This document shows positions 26,882 to 35,983 of a DNA stretch of 64,000 nt, in pieces. The stretch is from Ancylobacter sp. IITR112 (GTDB lineage Bacteria; Pseudomonadota; Alphaproteobacteria; Rhizobiales; Xanthobacteraceae), in assembly GCF_041415945.1 (NCBI RefSeq), contig NZ_JBGCUS010000001.1, positions 2,914,001-2,978,000 on the forward strand, written 5' to 3'. The notes beneath the pieces are model-generated. The model saw nothing but the letters and a program-made list of their open reading frames with translations, was not told where the DNA came from and made no database searches. The translations under genes and the position numbers were made by a program. Every line of letters starts with the position of its first letter. The first letter of the stretch is position 1.

Positions 26882-26900
26882 AATGCGTTATTTTCGCATT
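26882..26900. promoter_or_regulatory. Palindrome before the MarR gene (autoregulatory operator candidate)
   Basis: AATGCG (26882-26887) and CGCATT (26895-26900) with an AT-only 7-base spacer, 42 bases before the MarR start. Size and symmetry fit a MarR dimer site. Confidence 0.45.
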
Positions 26901-26942
26901 AGATAATGGTACCGTGGCGTGTATCGGATCGCAGGGACGCCC

Positions 26943-27437
26943 ATGAAGGACGGCTTCGACAAGAAGATTGGCCAGCGGCTGCATCATGTGGCGCGGCTTC
27001 AGCGCGCTTTGGCGGCGCGCCGCCTTCAGGATATCGGCCTGTTTCCCGGCCAGGAAACGGTGCTCAAGCTGCTCTGCGAAAGCGACGGCCGCACTATGAG
27101 CGAACTCGCCGCCGCGCTGAAGGTGCGCCCGCCCACCGCGTCAAAGACGGTCGGCCGGCTCTCGGCCCAGGGGCTGCTGGTGCGCCGCGCCTCCGAGGGC
27201 GATGCCCGGCTGGTGCGGGTCCATCTCACCGAGGAAGGCCGTCACCGCGCCGAAGCGATCGACGCCATTTCCGATTCCATCGAAGACACGATGACCGCCG
27301 GCCTCGACGGCAAGGATCGCAAGCGCTTCCGCAAGATGCTGCGCAAGATCGACCGCAACCTCTCCACCCAGCTCGGCGCCGTCTCCAGCGAGGCGGACGA
27401 GGAGGCCGAGGACGGGGTGGAGGAAGAGACGGCCTGA
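26943..27437 (+). CDS. MarR-family transcriptional regulator
   Basis: 164 residues from the ATG at 26943 (AGGGA upstream). The winged helix-turn-helix covers about residues 30-110: TMSELAAALKVRPPTASKTVGRLSAQGLL is the recognition helix region, followed by the wing RRASEGDARLVRVHLTEEG. The C-terminal tail is acidic (SEADEEAEDGVEEE). It follows the importer/oxidase genes and probably controls them in response to a small ligand. Confidence 0.88.
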   Translation: MKDGFDKKIGQRLHHVARLQRALAARRLQDIGLFPGQETVLKLLCESDGRTMSELAAALKVRPPTASKTVGRLSAQGLLVRRASEGDARLVRVHLTEEGRHRAEAIDAISDSIEDTMTAGLDGKDRKRFRKMLRKIDRNLSTQLGAVSSEADEEAEDGVEEETA

Positions 27438-27527
27438 CGGCGAACCGGGGCTGGCTTCGCCGAATCGGGCTTGAAAGCGGCCCGGCTTTGGTGAGGAATA
27501 GCCGCCCCTCGTGCGCAGGAGTGCCCC

Positions 27528-28511
27528 ATGTCCAGCCGCCCCGACCTTCTCCAGACCGGCCCGATGATGGGCATGATCGAGGCGCAGTTGAACGAGCACT
27601 TCACCGTCCACCGCCTCGACGCGCCGGACGCCGAGGCGATGCTGGCCGAGTTCGGCCCGCGCATCCGTGCCGTGGCCACCGGAGTCGGCTCCACAGGCGG
27701 CGGCGCCCGGCGGGTGACGGACGCGCTGATGGCGCGTTTGCCGGCGCTCGAGATCGTCGCCAATTTTGGTGTCGGCTATGATTCGGTGGATGCCGCGGCC
27801 GCCGGTCGGCGCGGCGTGGTCGTCACCAACACGCCCGGCGTGCTCGACGACGAGGTGGCGGACCTCACCATCGGCCTGCTGCTCGCCACCATCCGCCAGA
27901 TTCCCCAGGCCGAGCGGCATCTGCGCGAGGGCAAGTGGCTCGCCGGCGGCTTTCCCCTCAGCGCCACGCTGCGCGACCGCACCATCGGCATTGTCGGCAT
28001 GGGCCGTATCGGCCGCGCCATCGCCCGCCGGCTGGAAGGCTTCGGCCGGCCCATCGCCTATCACAGCCGCCGTCCGGTGGCGGATGTGCCCTACACCCAT
28101 TATCCCGAGCTGGTCGCGCTGGCGCGCGATGTCGATGTGCTCATCCTCATCGTCCCTGGCGGGGCGGAGACCGACCGCATGGTCAACGCCGAGATACTCG
28201 CCGCGCTCGGCCCCAAGGGCGTGCTGATCAATGTCGCGCGCGGCTCGGTGGTCGACGAGCCGGCGCTGGTGGCGGCGCTGGAAAACGGCACCATCGCCGC
28301 CGCCGGGCTCGACGTGTTCGCCGATGAGCCGCATGTGCCGGAGGCGCTGGTCGGGATGAGCAATGTGGTACTGCTGCCCCATATCGCCTCCGCCACCCAT
28401 GTCACCCGCGACGCGATGGGCCAGCTCGTGGTCGACAATCTCCTCGCCTGGGCGCAGGGCCGGCCAGTACTCACCCCTGTACCGGAGACGCCGGTGAAGC
28501 CGGCCGGCTGA
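27528..28511 (+). CDS. D-2-hydroxyacid dehydrogenase (glyoxylate/hydroxypyruvate reductase type)
   Basis: 327 residues. NAD(P)-binding motif GIVGMGRIGRAIARRL; catalytic triad Arg in NVARGSVVDE, Glu in DVFADEPHVP and His in LLPHIASAT. The family reduces glyoxylate, hydroxypyruvate or other 2-keto acids in the cytosol. The family cannot fix the substrate. It may finish the catabolic route encoded to its left. Confidence 0.88.
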   Translation: MSSRPDLLQTGPMMGMIEAQLNEHFTVHRLDAPDAEAMLAEFGPRIRAVATGVGSTGGGARRVTDALMARLPALEIVANFGVGYDSVDAAAAGRRGVVVTNTPGVLDDEVADLTIGLLLATIRQIPQAERHLREGKWLAGGFPLSATLRDRTIGIVGMGRIGRAIARRLEGFGRPIAYHSRRPVADVPYTHYPELVALARDVDVLILIVPGGAETDRMVNAEILAALGPKGVLINVARGSVVDEPALVAALENGTIAAAGLDVFADEPHVPEALVGMSNVVLLPHIASATHVTRDAMGQLVVDNLLAWAQGRPVLTPVPETPVKPAG

Positions 28512-28521
28512 GAGCGCGCAC

Positions 28522-29250
28522 ATGGCGTTCCGAACCCGATCGCGCGGGATCGCGCTCGCGGCCGGCGCACTCGCCCTGCTCGGCGCGAGGCACGCGGCGG
28601 CGCAGGAGAGCGGCCTGCCCCCGGCAGCCGCGCTGGCGGCGGAGTACCGGCTGACCAATGCCGATGGCGACCGCGTCTGCGTACTCACCCTCTCCGACAA
28701 GCCGCATGGCCGGGGCCGCGCCATGCCGGCGCGCTACGACCTGGCCTTTGACCGGCAGGCCTGCGCCGGCGCCATCCTGTTCAGCGTCGACATCGCCTCC
28801 TGGTCGCCCGGTCCCGGCAATGCCATCCGGCTGCAGGGGGCGGAGGGCGGGCTGGTGGCCGAGTTCACCGAAGGCGTGGGCGGCACCTGGGAGGCGCTGC
28901 GCGAGGGCGACGGGGTCTATTTCCTCGTCAATCCGCACCTTGCCGACCCCGCGCTCCGGGCCGCCGATCTCGTGGGTGGCTGGGACCTCGCGGAGCAGGC
29001 GGGAAAGCCGCTGTGCCGGCTGGAGCTCACGGACGCGGAGGCCGGCAGCGGCACGTTCCGCGCCCGGCTCGCGGCGGGCTGCCCGGCGCGCCTCGCCGCG
29101 CTGGCCATTGATCGCTGGCGGCTCGACGATGGCAGTTTGGTGCTGCTCTCCGCCACGGGCGAGGGGCTGCGCTTCGCCGCGCAGGAAGATGGCGGCTGGG
29201 AAAAGGTGCCGCCGGATGAGGGATCGCCGCTGCTGCTCAGCCGTCCGTGA
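28522..29250 (+). CDS. Exported AprI/Inh-type metalloprotease-inhibitor-like protein, two domains
   Basis: 242 residues with a signal peptide (about 1-27, ending AAAQ). The mature part contains two copies of an AprI/Inh/Omp19-like small beta-barrel domain. The first is about 38-140 (EYRLTNADGDRVCVLTL ... CAGAI) and the second about 145-240 (LVGGWDLAEQAGKPLCRLELTD ... CPARL ... WRLDDGSLVLL). Each carries one Cys pair. The family inhibits secreted serralysin-type metalloproteases in the periplasm or is a lipoprotein immunogen. The duplication is unusual; no serralysin gene is in the window. Confidence 0.72.
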   Translation: MAFRTRSRGIALAAGALALLGARHAAAQESGLPPAAALAAEYRLTNADGDRVCVLTLSDKPHGRGRAMPARYDLAFDRQACAGAILFSVDIASWSPGPGNAIRLQGAEGGLVAEFTEGVGGTWEALREGDGVYFLVNPHLADPALRAADLVGGWDLAEQAGKPLCRLELTDAEAGSGTFRARLAAGCPARLAALAIDRWRLDDGSLVLLSATGEGLRFAAQEDGGWEKVPPDEGSPLLLSRP

Positions 29251-29369
29251 GCGCGCCGTTCGTCCCCCGCCCGCCGAAATGGGAGATCGCGCGGCCACTC
29301 TCTGGCCACGCTGCCGGCAGGCGCCTAAGCTGCCGAAGAAGGCATGGCCGAGGGGAAAGAGCGGGTGCC

Positions 29370-30224
29370 ATGAACGAGCATGTTGCCATTTTTCTCCATG
29401 TCGCGACCATCGGCCGATACAATGAAGTGATGAATGAAGTGCTTGGGGCCATATCGAGCTCCAAACATCCCCACTTGATCCGCTCTATCGAGGTAAACAT
29501 CGTCGGACAGGGGGAGGTCACGGTCGATAGGGACGATCCCCGCCTCACGCTGATCCGCCGGCATGACGACGTAACCATATTCGAAATACCGACACTACAG
29601 TCCATACACAACTATAGCAAAATGAATCCTGGAGAAAATATATTATATTTCAATTGCCTTGGCGGAAGACATCTCGGTGCTGGATTTCATATACGGAAAA
29701 CTTGGCGCCAGATGCTATATCAATATTATATTGACGACATGCGCGACTGCCTGACCGCTCTTTCCCAAAGCGACGCCTGCGGCATCTTCTGGCACGAAAA
29801 GCCGCTTCCGCACTTCGCCAGCAATAATTGGTGGGCAAAGGCTGACTATATCGCCTCATTGACCGACCCCGCCGCCTTCGCAGACCGGGTGGAGGCTCTG
29901 AATCTGGACAGCTATGGGGGGAATTGGACCCGGGCCACCCACAAGCGCCGCCACGCGGCGGAATTCTGGATCGGATCGGGAGCCGGCATCCGCCCGGCCA
30001 ACCTGTTGAACTTCCAATCAGGCGTGCTGCCCAGAACGTTCACGGGTTCCTATCCCTGGTGGGACCTGCCGGGGATCGACTGGGGACGGGTCGCCCGCAT
30101 CGCAAGGAAAAGGAACGCACCGCATGAGCCACTGCTCTCGTCGGCGCAGATCGTCCGGGCCGCCGCTCGCTATCATCTGAAGAAGGCCTATGATCGGGCG
30201 AAGGCTGTCCGCGCAGGATCATAG
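29370..30224 (+). CDS. Hypothetical glycan-related protein (glycosyltransferase-like)
   Basis: 284 residues from the ATG at 29370. No catalytic motif I can name. The order ENILYFNCLGG ... WRQMLYQYYIDDMRDCL ... GIFWHEKPLPHFASNNWWAKADYIASL resembles cell-surface polysaccharide proteins in which a line of the form 'ILYxHTKG...WR.M.Y' precedes 'HFSGNFWWA..YI..L'. The segment 29580-29760 is clearly richer in A/T than anything around it, including TATATTATATTTC. That, with the following glycosyltransferase and dispersed repeats, suggests acquired surface-glycan genes. Confidence 0.6.
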   Translation: MNEHVAIFLHVATIGRYNEVMNEVLGAISSSKHPHLIRSIEVNIVGQGEVTVDRDDPRLTLIRRHDDVTIFEIPTLQSIHNYSKMNPGENILYFNCLGGRHLGAGFHIRKTWRQMLYQYYIDDMRDCLTALSQSDACGIFWHEKPLPHFASNNWWAKADYIASLTDPAAFADRVEALNLDSYGGNWTRATHKRRHAAEFWIGSGAGIRPANLLNFQSGVLPRTFTGSYPWWDLPGIDWGRVARIARKRNAPHEPLLSSAQIVRAAARYHLKKAYDRAKAVRAGS

Positions 30225-30518
30225 ACCCGACGCGCCCGCCATGGGACGAGGCAGCCCCACGGCGGCTACACGCGAAGCAGATACCGGTTTCGCGTGCGAA
30301 ACGGCGTCAAAGCGGAAAGCGGGCGCCGCTCCGGTGAACCGGTCGTCAACGGAACGGGTCCAGAGGCTCCGGCCACAGGCCGGCGTCGCGGCAGCGAACC
30401 GGGACCGCGCCTCGCCACCGGACGGGCCGTGACGGCGCGCCGGCGCGTAGCGCCAAAGCTCCCCCGCAAGGGGCCAGGACCATGTATAAGGACCGTCGGC
30501 AACGGAGATATGTTTGCG
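30225..30518. other. Intergenic stretch with a dispersed-repeat copy
   Basis: No convincing gene. Bases 30273-30311 (CGAAGCAGATACCGGTTTCG and following) resemble 31553-31592 after the next gene, so two copies of one dispersed element bracket the glycosyltransferase. GGAG at 30504-30507 is probably the ribosome site of that gene. Confidence 0.5.
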
Positions 30519-31541
30519 ATGCACGTCATCTCGCTCTGCATCCCGACATATAACCGAGCGTCCCTGCTTTCCGAGCTGCTCGACAGCATTCTCGAACAGG
30601 ACTGCGTCGACGCGGTCGAAATCGTCATCAGCGACGACGCCTCGACCGACGCCACCGCCCTCACGGCGGAAGCCTACAGGCCCCGCTTCAGGCACTTCAA
30701 ATTCATTTCCCAGCCGGCGAATATCGGCATCGACGGCAATTTTCTCGCCGTCGTCGCTGCGGCCACGTCCCCCTATATCTGGCTGATGGGTGACGATGAC
30801 CGGCTGGAGCCCGGCGGCCTTCGCCGGCTGCTGGAGGCGATCGAGCGCTGGCCGCAGGCTGTGGGCTTCACGCTCGGGGTTCTCGATTACGACGTTACCA
30901 TGAGCCGACCGGTCGGCGTTCGCGCGACACCGCCCACGCAGGTGATGACAGGCGCGACGGCCGTCTTCTCCTCCATGCCGGAGCTCTTGGGGTTCATGTC
31001 CGCTCTCGTGGTGAAAAGGGACCATTGGAACAGCGCGATCGCCGATCCCACGATAGGAGCGGTCAGGAACTATTATGTTCAGGTCGTTATCCTCGGGCGC
31101 ATCCTTGGGGAAAGCGGGCAGTGGGGCGTCATTCAGACCCCCTGCGTCGGCTTTCGCACCGGAAATGACCAGTTGCAGGCCCGCCATGGCTGGCTCGACC
31201 GGCTCAAGATCGACGCGCAGGCCTATGGCGAGATCGCCGATCTGCTGTTCCCGCACGCGCCCGAGACCCGCGCCGTCATCCGCCGGCGCATCTTCAACGC
31301 GCACATCATGGCGCGCATCACCAACGCCAAGACCATGCCGGCACCGACCGAAGGGGTGGCATCCGCCATCGTCTTCCTGGCGAAGACCTATGGAACACTG
31401 CCCGCCTTCTGGACCCGCGCTTTGCCGATGCTCCTGGCTCCCAAATGGTCCATCCGGAGCGCGCGCGGCTTCTATAAGAAATATATCCGCTCGTCCGGCG
31501 CGCGCCGCGCCTCCCTGGGTCGCAGCGCTAGCGGCCATTAG
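30519..31541 (+). CDS. Family 2 glycosyltransferase
   Basis: 340 residues from the ATG at 30519; an ATG at 30510 would add three residues but stands only two bases from GGAG. GT-A fold: SLCIPTYNRASLLSELLDSIL at the N-terminus, ISDDASTDAT as the nucleotide-sugar loop, and WLMGDDDRLEPGG carrying the DxD motif. The C-terminal half is unlike well-known subgroups. It probably transfers a sugar to a surface glycan; donor and acceptor are unknown. It sits between two copies of a dispersed repeat. Confidence 0.85.
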   Translation: MHVISLCIPTYNRASLLSELLDSILEQDCVDAVEIVISDDASTDATALTAEAYRPRFRHFKFISQPANIGIDGNFLAVVAAATSPYIWLMGDDDRLEPGGLRRLLEAIERWPQAVGFTLGVLDYDVTMSRPVGVRATPPTQVMTGATAVFSSMPELLGFMSALVVKRDHWNSAIADPTIGAVRNYYVQVVILGRILGESGQWGVIQTPCVGFRTGNDQLQARHGWLDRLKIDAQAYGEIADLLFPHAPETRAVIRRRIFNAHIMARITNAKTMPAPTEGVASAIVFLAKTYGTLPAFWTRALPMLLAPKWSIRSARGFYKKYIRSSGARRASLGRSASGH

Positions 31542-31642
31542 AGCGTTTTCGAGCGAAGTGGATACCGGTTCGCATGAAGAAACCGCGACAAAACAAGGTA
31601 TCAGATCATTTCACCGTTGCCGTGCAACAGTGAAATGATCTG
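31541..31642. repeat. Dispersed alphaproteobacterial repeat with long hairpin
   Basis: GAGCGTTTTCGAGCGAAGTG and GATACCGGTTCG belong to a dispersed element common in Hyphomicrobiales. It is followed by a strong hairpin: CAGATCATTTCAC (31602-31614) pairs perfectly with 31630-31642, and GTTGC pairs with GCAAC closer to the CGT loop. It may also act as a bidirectional terminator between the glycosyltransferase and the convergent radC. Confidence 0.65.
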
Positions 31643-31685
31643 ACGCACGCCCGGCCTGATCGCACCGCAATCAAACACGCCAAGG

Positions 31686-32453
31686 TCAGATCAGCCGCAG
31701 CCCGCGCAAGCTGGCGTGGCCGTCCTTGCCGACGATGATGTGGTCGTGCACCTCGATGCCCAGCGGCTTGGCCACGTCGATGATGGTCTTGGTCATCTGG
31801 ATGTCGGCATTGGAGGGCGTGGGATCGCCGCTCGGGTGATTGTGCACGAGGATCAGCGCGCTCGCCGCCACTTCCAGCGCCCGCTTCACCACCTCGCGCG
31901 GATAGACCGGGGTGTGGTCCACCGTGCCGCGCTGCTGCACCTCGTCGAGGATGAGCTGGTTGCGCTTGTCGAGGAACAGGACGCGGAACTGTTCCTGCTC
32001 GACAAAGGCCATGCTGGCCCGGCAATGGGCGATGACCGCGCTCCAGGAGGAGAGCACCGGGCGCGCCCGCACCTGGCCGCGCGTCACCCGCTCCACCGCC
32101 GCGCCGATCAGCTTCAGCTCGGTGACGATGGCCTCGCCCACGCCCTTCACCTCGCGCAGCCGCCCCGGCGCGGCGCCGACCACCTCGGCGAAGGAGCCGA
32201 AACGGTCGATCAGCGCCTTGGCCAGCGGCTTCACATCGGCGCGCGGCACGGCGCGGAACAGCACGAGTTCGAGCAGTTCGTAATCCGGCAGCGCCTCGCC
32301 GCCGGCCTGGCGGAAGCGCTCGCGCAGCCGCTCTCGATGACCGAGAAAATGCGGCTCCGCCTCGTCAAAGCCCGGCGACGCGGCCGGCTCGCCCCCGGCG
32401 GAACCCGGCGCGGCCTCGCGGCCGCCGCTGCGCCCTGCTCCGTTGCGCGCCAT
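31686..32453 (-). CDS. radC: RadC-family JAB-domain protein
   Basis: 255 residues. An N-terminal helix-hairpin-helix region ([31 protein letters not shown]) is followed by the JAB/MPN domain with the zinc motif [14 protein letters not shown] (HxH...D) and the upstream Glu. The RadC name is historical; a role in DNA repair is doubtful and the JAB fold suggests a metalloprotease-like or nuclease-related activity. It lies 17 bases downstream of map on the same strand. Confidence 0.9.
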   Translation of the reverse strand: MARNGAGRSGGREAAPGSAGGEPAASPGFDEAEPHFLGHRERLRERFRQAGGEALPDYELLELVLFRAVPRADVKPLAKALIDRFGSFAEVVGAAPGRLREVKGVGEAIVTELKLIGAAVERVTRGQVRARPVLSSWSAVIAHCRASMAFVEQEQFRVLFLDKRNQLILDEVQQRGTVDHTPVYPREVVKRALEVAASALILVHNHPSGDPTPSNADIQMTKTIIDVAKPLGIEVHDHIIVGKDGHASLRGLRLI

Positions 32454-32470
32454 GCCGGCCCCGGCCCCAA

Positions 32471-33298
32471 TCAGTCGTTGCTGAAGATCGGCTTATGGTA
32501 GCCCTTGGGCGAGAGGGTGAAGATCTCGCAGCCCGTTTCCGTCACCCCCACCGTGTGCTCGAACTGGGCGGAGAGCGAACGGTCGCGCGTCACCGCCGTC
32601 CAGCCATCGGACAGCACCTTCACATGCGGGCGGCCGAGATTGATCATCGGCTCGATGGTGAAGATCATGCCGGGCATCAATTCCGGCCCGTCGCCGCGCC
32701 GGCCGACATGCACGATGTTGGGCTCGTCGTGGAACACCTGGCCGACGCCATGGCCGCAAAAATCGCGCACCACGCTCATATGCAAGGGTTCGACGAAATC
32801 CTGGATCGCCGCGCCGATATCGCCGACATGATTGCCCGGCTTCACCTCGGCGATGCCGCGCATCAGCGATTCATAGGTCACGTCGAGCAGCCGTTCGGCG
32901 CGGCGGGGAATCTCGCCCACCGGGTACATGCGGCTCGAATCGCCGTACCAGCCGTCGACGATCAGCGTCACGTCGACATTGACGATGTCGCCCTCGCGCA
33001 GCGGCTTGTCGTTGGGAATGCCGTGGCAGACGACATGATTGATCGAGGTGCAGGTGGATTTGCGGTAGCCGCGATACATCAGCGTCGCCGGCAGCGCGCC
33101 ATGGTCCATGGCGAAGTCGAAGACCAGCCGGTCGATCGCCTCGGTGGTGACGCCCGGCGCCACCATCTCATGCACGAGATCAAGCGCCTGCGCCGTGAGC
33201 TGCCCGGCCTTGCGCATGCCGGCAAAGCCCTCGGGGCCATGCAGCTTGATATGGCCGGTCTTGCGCAGCGGCGCGCCGGCCGCCTCCACATAGCTCAT
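32471..33298 (-). CDS. map: Methionine aminopeptidase, type I
   Basis: 275 residues. It removes the initiator Met from nascent proteins. Dinuclear metal ligands are all present: Asp pair in [16 protein letters not shown], His in [15 protein letters not shown], Glu in FTIEPMI and Glu in [13 protein letters not shown]. Type I because there is no insertion in the C-terminal half. Likely co-transcribed with radC. Confidence 0.96.
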   Translation of the reverse strand: MSYVEAAGAPLRKTGHIKLHGPEGFAGMRKAGQLTAQALDLVHEMVAPGVTTEAIDRLVFDFAMDHGALPATLMYRGYRKSTCTSINHVVCHGIPNDKPLREGDIVNVDVTLIVDGWYGDSSRMYPVGEIPRRAERLLDVTYESLMRGIAEVKPGNHVGDIGAAIQDFVEPLHMSVVRDFCGHGVGQVFHDEPNIVHVGRRGDGPELMPGMIFTIEPMINLGRPHVKVLSDGWTAVTRDRSLSAQFEHTVGVTETGCEIFTLSPKGYHKPIFSND

Positions 33299-33402
33299 CG
33301 TCGAACGTCCAACAGCACAGGGTCAGGGCGAATGCCCGTGCCGAATGTAAGCGATCCGCGCTCCGGCGCAAGGAAAGCGCGCGCGGAACGGTCCGCGCGC
33401 CC

Positions 33403-34608
33403 TCAGCCTGCCGGTTCGGTGGAGGGTGCGGCGAGAGCTTTGGCCATATGTACCAGCCGCCGGTCGGGCAGTTGCTCCACCCGTTCGATGGCGTAGCCCT
33501 TGCGGCGGTACCAGTTGATGTTGGCTTCCAGCGGCTCGCCGGTATAGAGCCGCACCATCGGCCGGCCCAATGCCCGCGCCCGCGCCTCGGCGGCAGCCAG
33601 CAGCAGGTTGCCATGGCCGAAGCCCTGGGCCCGCGGGCAGGCGGCGAGGCTGTCGGCCAGAAGATCATCGCCGCGCGGCAGCAGAATCGCGACGGCGGCG
33701 ATGCCGTCGGCGCCATCCAGCGCCCATACCTCCCGCTCGCGGAACACGCGGGCATAATCCCACAGCAGCGGCACCGGCTCGACGCCGAGCAGGATGCGGT
33801 TGCGGGCATAGGCGGCGCGCTGCAGCGTCTCCACAGCGGCAAGGTCGGACAGGTCGGCACGGCGCAGCGTGCGGCCTTCCACGTCAAGCGTGCGCGCATT
33901 GAGCGCGGAGAGCGGCACCATTTGCCGGCCCGCCGCGTCGAAATTCTCCGCCGCCAGCCAGGCCTCCATCGCCACCGCGATCTGCGGCCATTCCTCGGCG
34001 AGAATGGAGAACCACGCCGTGTCGCGATTGCGACCCTTGATGATCATATGGTGGCGGAAAATGCCCTCGAAGCGGAAGCCATAGCGTTCCGCCGCCCGGC
34101 GCGAGGGGGCGTTGAGTGCGTTGCACTTCCACTCATAGCGCCGGTAACCCAGCGTCTCGAACACATGCCGGGCCATGAGATACATGGCCTCGGTACCGCC
34201 CGGGGTGCGCATCAGCGCCGGCGTGTAGAGGATGTGCCCAACCTCGATGCAGCGGTTTGGCGGGTCGATCCGCAGATAGGTCGCATGCCCCACCGCGACG
34301 CCGCTGGCCTTGTCGACAATGGCGAACAGCAGCGGGTCGTCGCGCTCCGCCGCCGGGCCGTAATAGGCGGCGAAGGCGGCATAGTCCGCATAGGGCCCGT
34401 TCGGCAGATAGGCGAAGATGGCCTCGCTCTCGGGTCCATGGCTGCCGGCGAACAGCGCCGGCCCATGGGCGGCGAGATCGAAGGGCACGAGATCGACGAA
34501 TCGCCCCTCCAGCCGGGTGCGCTGCGGCCGCGGCGCCGGCGCGGTGTCGACCGGCGCGCCGAGCGGCAGCGCCGGCGGTGCGGATGTCTGTTGCTGCGGA
34601 CCACTCAT
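33403..34608 (-). CDS. Double GNAT-domain N-acetyltransferase
   Basis: 401 residues from the ATG at 34608 (GGTGAG upstream). Two GNAT domains are joined. Residues about 30-225 form a RimJ/L-like domain (RLEGRFVDLVPFDLAAHGPAL, CIEVGHILYTPALMRTPGGTEAMYLM, NAPSRRAAERYGFRFEG). Residues about 245-401 form a second GNAT domain (LRRADLSDLAAVETLQRAAYA, GFGHGNLLLAAAEARARALG, NINWYRRKGYAIERVEQLP). The first is normally encoded alone, so this is a fusion. Acceptors unknown. Confidence 0.85.
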   Translation of the reverse strand: MSGPQQQTSAPPALPLGAPVDTAPAPRPQRTRLEGRFVDLVPFDLAAHGPALFAGSHGPESEAIFAYLPNGPYADYAAFAAYYGPAAERDDPLLFAIVDKASGVAVGHATYLRIDPPNRCIEVGHILYTPALMRTPGGTEAMYLMARHVFETLGYRRYEWKCNALNAPSRRAAERYGFRFEGIFRHHMIIKGRNRDTAWFSILAEEWPQIAVAMEAWLAAENFDAAGRQMVPLSALNARTLDVEGRTLRRADLSDLAAVETLQRAAYARNRILLGVEPVPLLWDYARVFREREVWALDGADGIAAVAILLPRGDDLLADSLAACPRAQGFGHGNLLLAAAEARARALGRPMVRLYTGEPLEANINWYRRKGYAIERVEQLPDRRLVHMAKALAAPSTEPAG

Positions 34609-34747
34609 TCGCGTCTCACCCACGCCCGGCCGGCGGTGCCGGCTCTTGAACCTTGCCCCGCTCCCGTGTGACACGACTGCGAAACACTGCAAGAGCTTTG
34701 ATGCACCGCATCACCGCAAAAGCCACCGGCAACGCCACGAGGACATG

Positions 34748-35953
34748 ATGACGCCAGCCGCCCGCCTGCCCCTGCACCCCGTCGCGGCCTTCGAGCGCAT
34801 CGGCGAGGAGAACGCCTTCGCCGTGCTGGCGCGCGCCGCCGCTTTGTCCGCGCAGGGTCGCGACATCATCAATCTCGGAATTGGCCAGCCGGATTTCTCA
34901 ACGCCCGGCCACATTGTGGAAGCCGCCATCAAGGCGCTGCGCGACGGCCAGCACGGCTACACCCCTTCCGTCGGCATCCAGCCGCTGCGCGAGGCGGTGG
35001 CGGGCGACATCGAGCGCCGTTTCGGCCTCGGCATCGACCCTGGCCGGGTGATGATCGTGCCCGGCGGCAAGGTGACGATGTTCTCCGCCATCCTCATGCT
35101 GGGCGAACCCGGCGCGGAAATCCTCTATCCCGATCCCGGCTTTCCCATCTACCGCTCGATGATCGAGTTCACCGGCGCCACCCCCGTGCCGGTGCCGGTG
35201 CGCGAGGAAAACGGCTTCGGCTTCTCGGCGGCGGAAGCGCTCTCGCTCATCACCGAGCGCACCCGCCTCGTCATTCTCAACTCGCCGGCCAATCCGACAG
35301 GCGGCGTTACCCCCAAGGCCGAGATCGACGCCTTCGTTGCCGGGCTGGCCGCGCACCCGCAGGTCGCCATCCTCTCGGACGAGATCTACGACCAGTTCCT
35401 GTTCGACGGCGAAGCCCACACCACCCTGCTCGCCTATCCGGAAATCCGCGACCGGCTGATCCTGCTCAATGGGTGGTCGAAGACCTATGCGATGACCGGC
35501 TGGCGGCTCGGCTGGGCGCTGTGGCCGGAAGGGCTGTTCGACGCCGCGCGCAAGCTCGCGGTCAATGCCTGGTCCTGCGTCAACGCCCCGGCGCAGTTCG
35601 GTGCCCTGGCGGCGCTCACCGGGCCGCAGGACTGCGTGGCGGAAATGGTCGCCGAGTTCGACCGCCGCCGGCATCTGGTGGTGGACGGGCTCAACGCCCT
35701 GCCGGGCGTGCGCTGCGCCGTGCCGAAGGGCGCCTTCTACGCCTTTCCCAATATTTCGGGCACCGGCTGGACCTCGGCCAAGGCGCTCGCCACCGCCTTG
35801 CTGGACGAGGCGGGAGTGGCCACCATAGGCGGTCCGGATTTCGGCGTGTTCGGCGAAGGCTATATCCGCCTGTCCTACGCCAATTCCGCCGAGAACATTT
35901 CCCGCGCGCTTGAGCGCATGGACGCCTTCCTGCGCAAAGCACCCGCCGCCTGA
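34748..35953 (+). CDS. Class I/II PLP-dependent aminotransferase
   Basis: 401 residues; of the two adjacent ATGs (34745, 34748) the second is better spaced from GAGG at 34739-34742. Fold type I aminotransferase: GIGQPDFSTPGHIVEAA, NSPANPTGG, SDEIYDQFLFDG, the PLP-binding Lys in GWSKTYAMTGWRLGW, and the carboxylate-binding Arg in YIRLSYANS. Aspartate or aromatic amino acid transaminase-like; the substrate is not set by sequence. Confidence 0.92.
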   Translation: MTPAARLPLHPVAAFERIGEENAFAVLARAAALSAQGRDIINLGIGQPDFSTPGHIVEAAIKALRDGQHGYTPSVGIQPLREAVAGDIERRFGLGIDPGRVMIVPGGKVTMFSAILMLGEPGAEILYPDPGFPIYRSMIEFTGATPVPVPVREENGFGFSAAEALSLITERTRLVILNSPANPTGGVTPKAEIDAFVAGLAAHPQVAILSDEIYDQFLFDGEAHTTLLAYPEIRDRLILLNGWSKTYAMTGWRLGWALWPEGLFDAARKLAVNAWSCVNAPAQFGALAALTGPQDCVAEMVAEFDRRRHLVVDGLNALPGVRCAVPKGAFYAFPNISGTGWTSAKALATALLDEAGVATIGGPDFGVFGEGYIRLSYANSAENISRALERMDAFLRKAPAA

Positions 35954-35983
35954 GCGCGGCGGGCCGAACGGAGGCCGAGACCG

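Noticed and set aside
30273..31592. Composite transposon bracketing the glycosyltransferase
   Set aside because: The two repeat copies are short and there is no transposase or target-site duplication; a dispersed intergenic repeat explains them.
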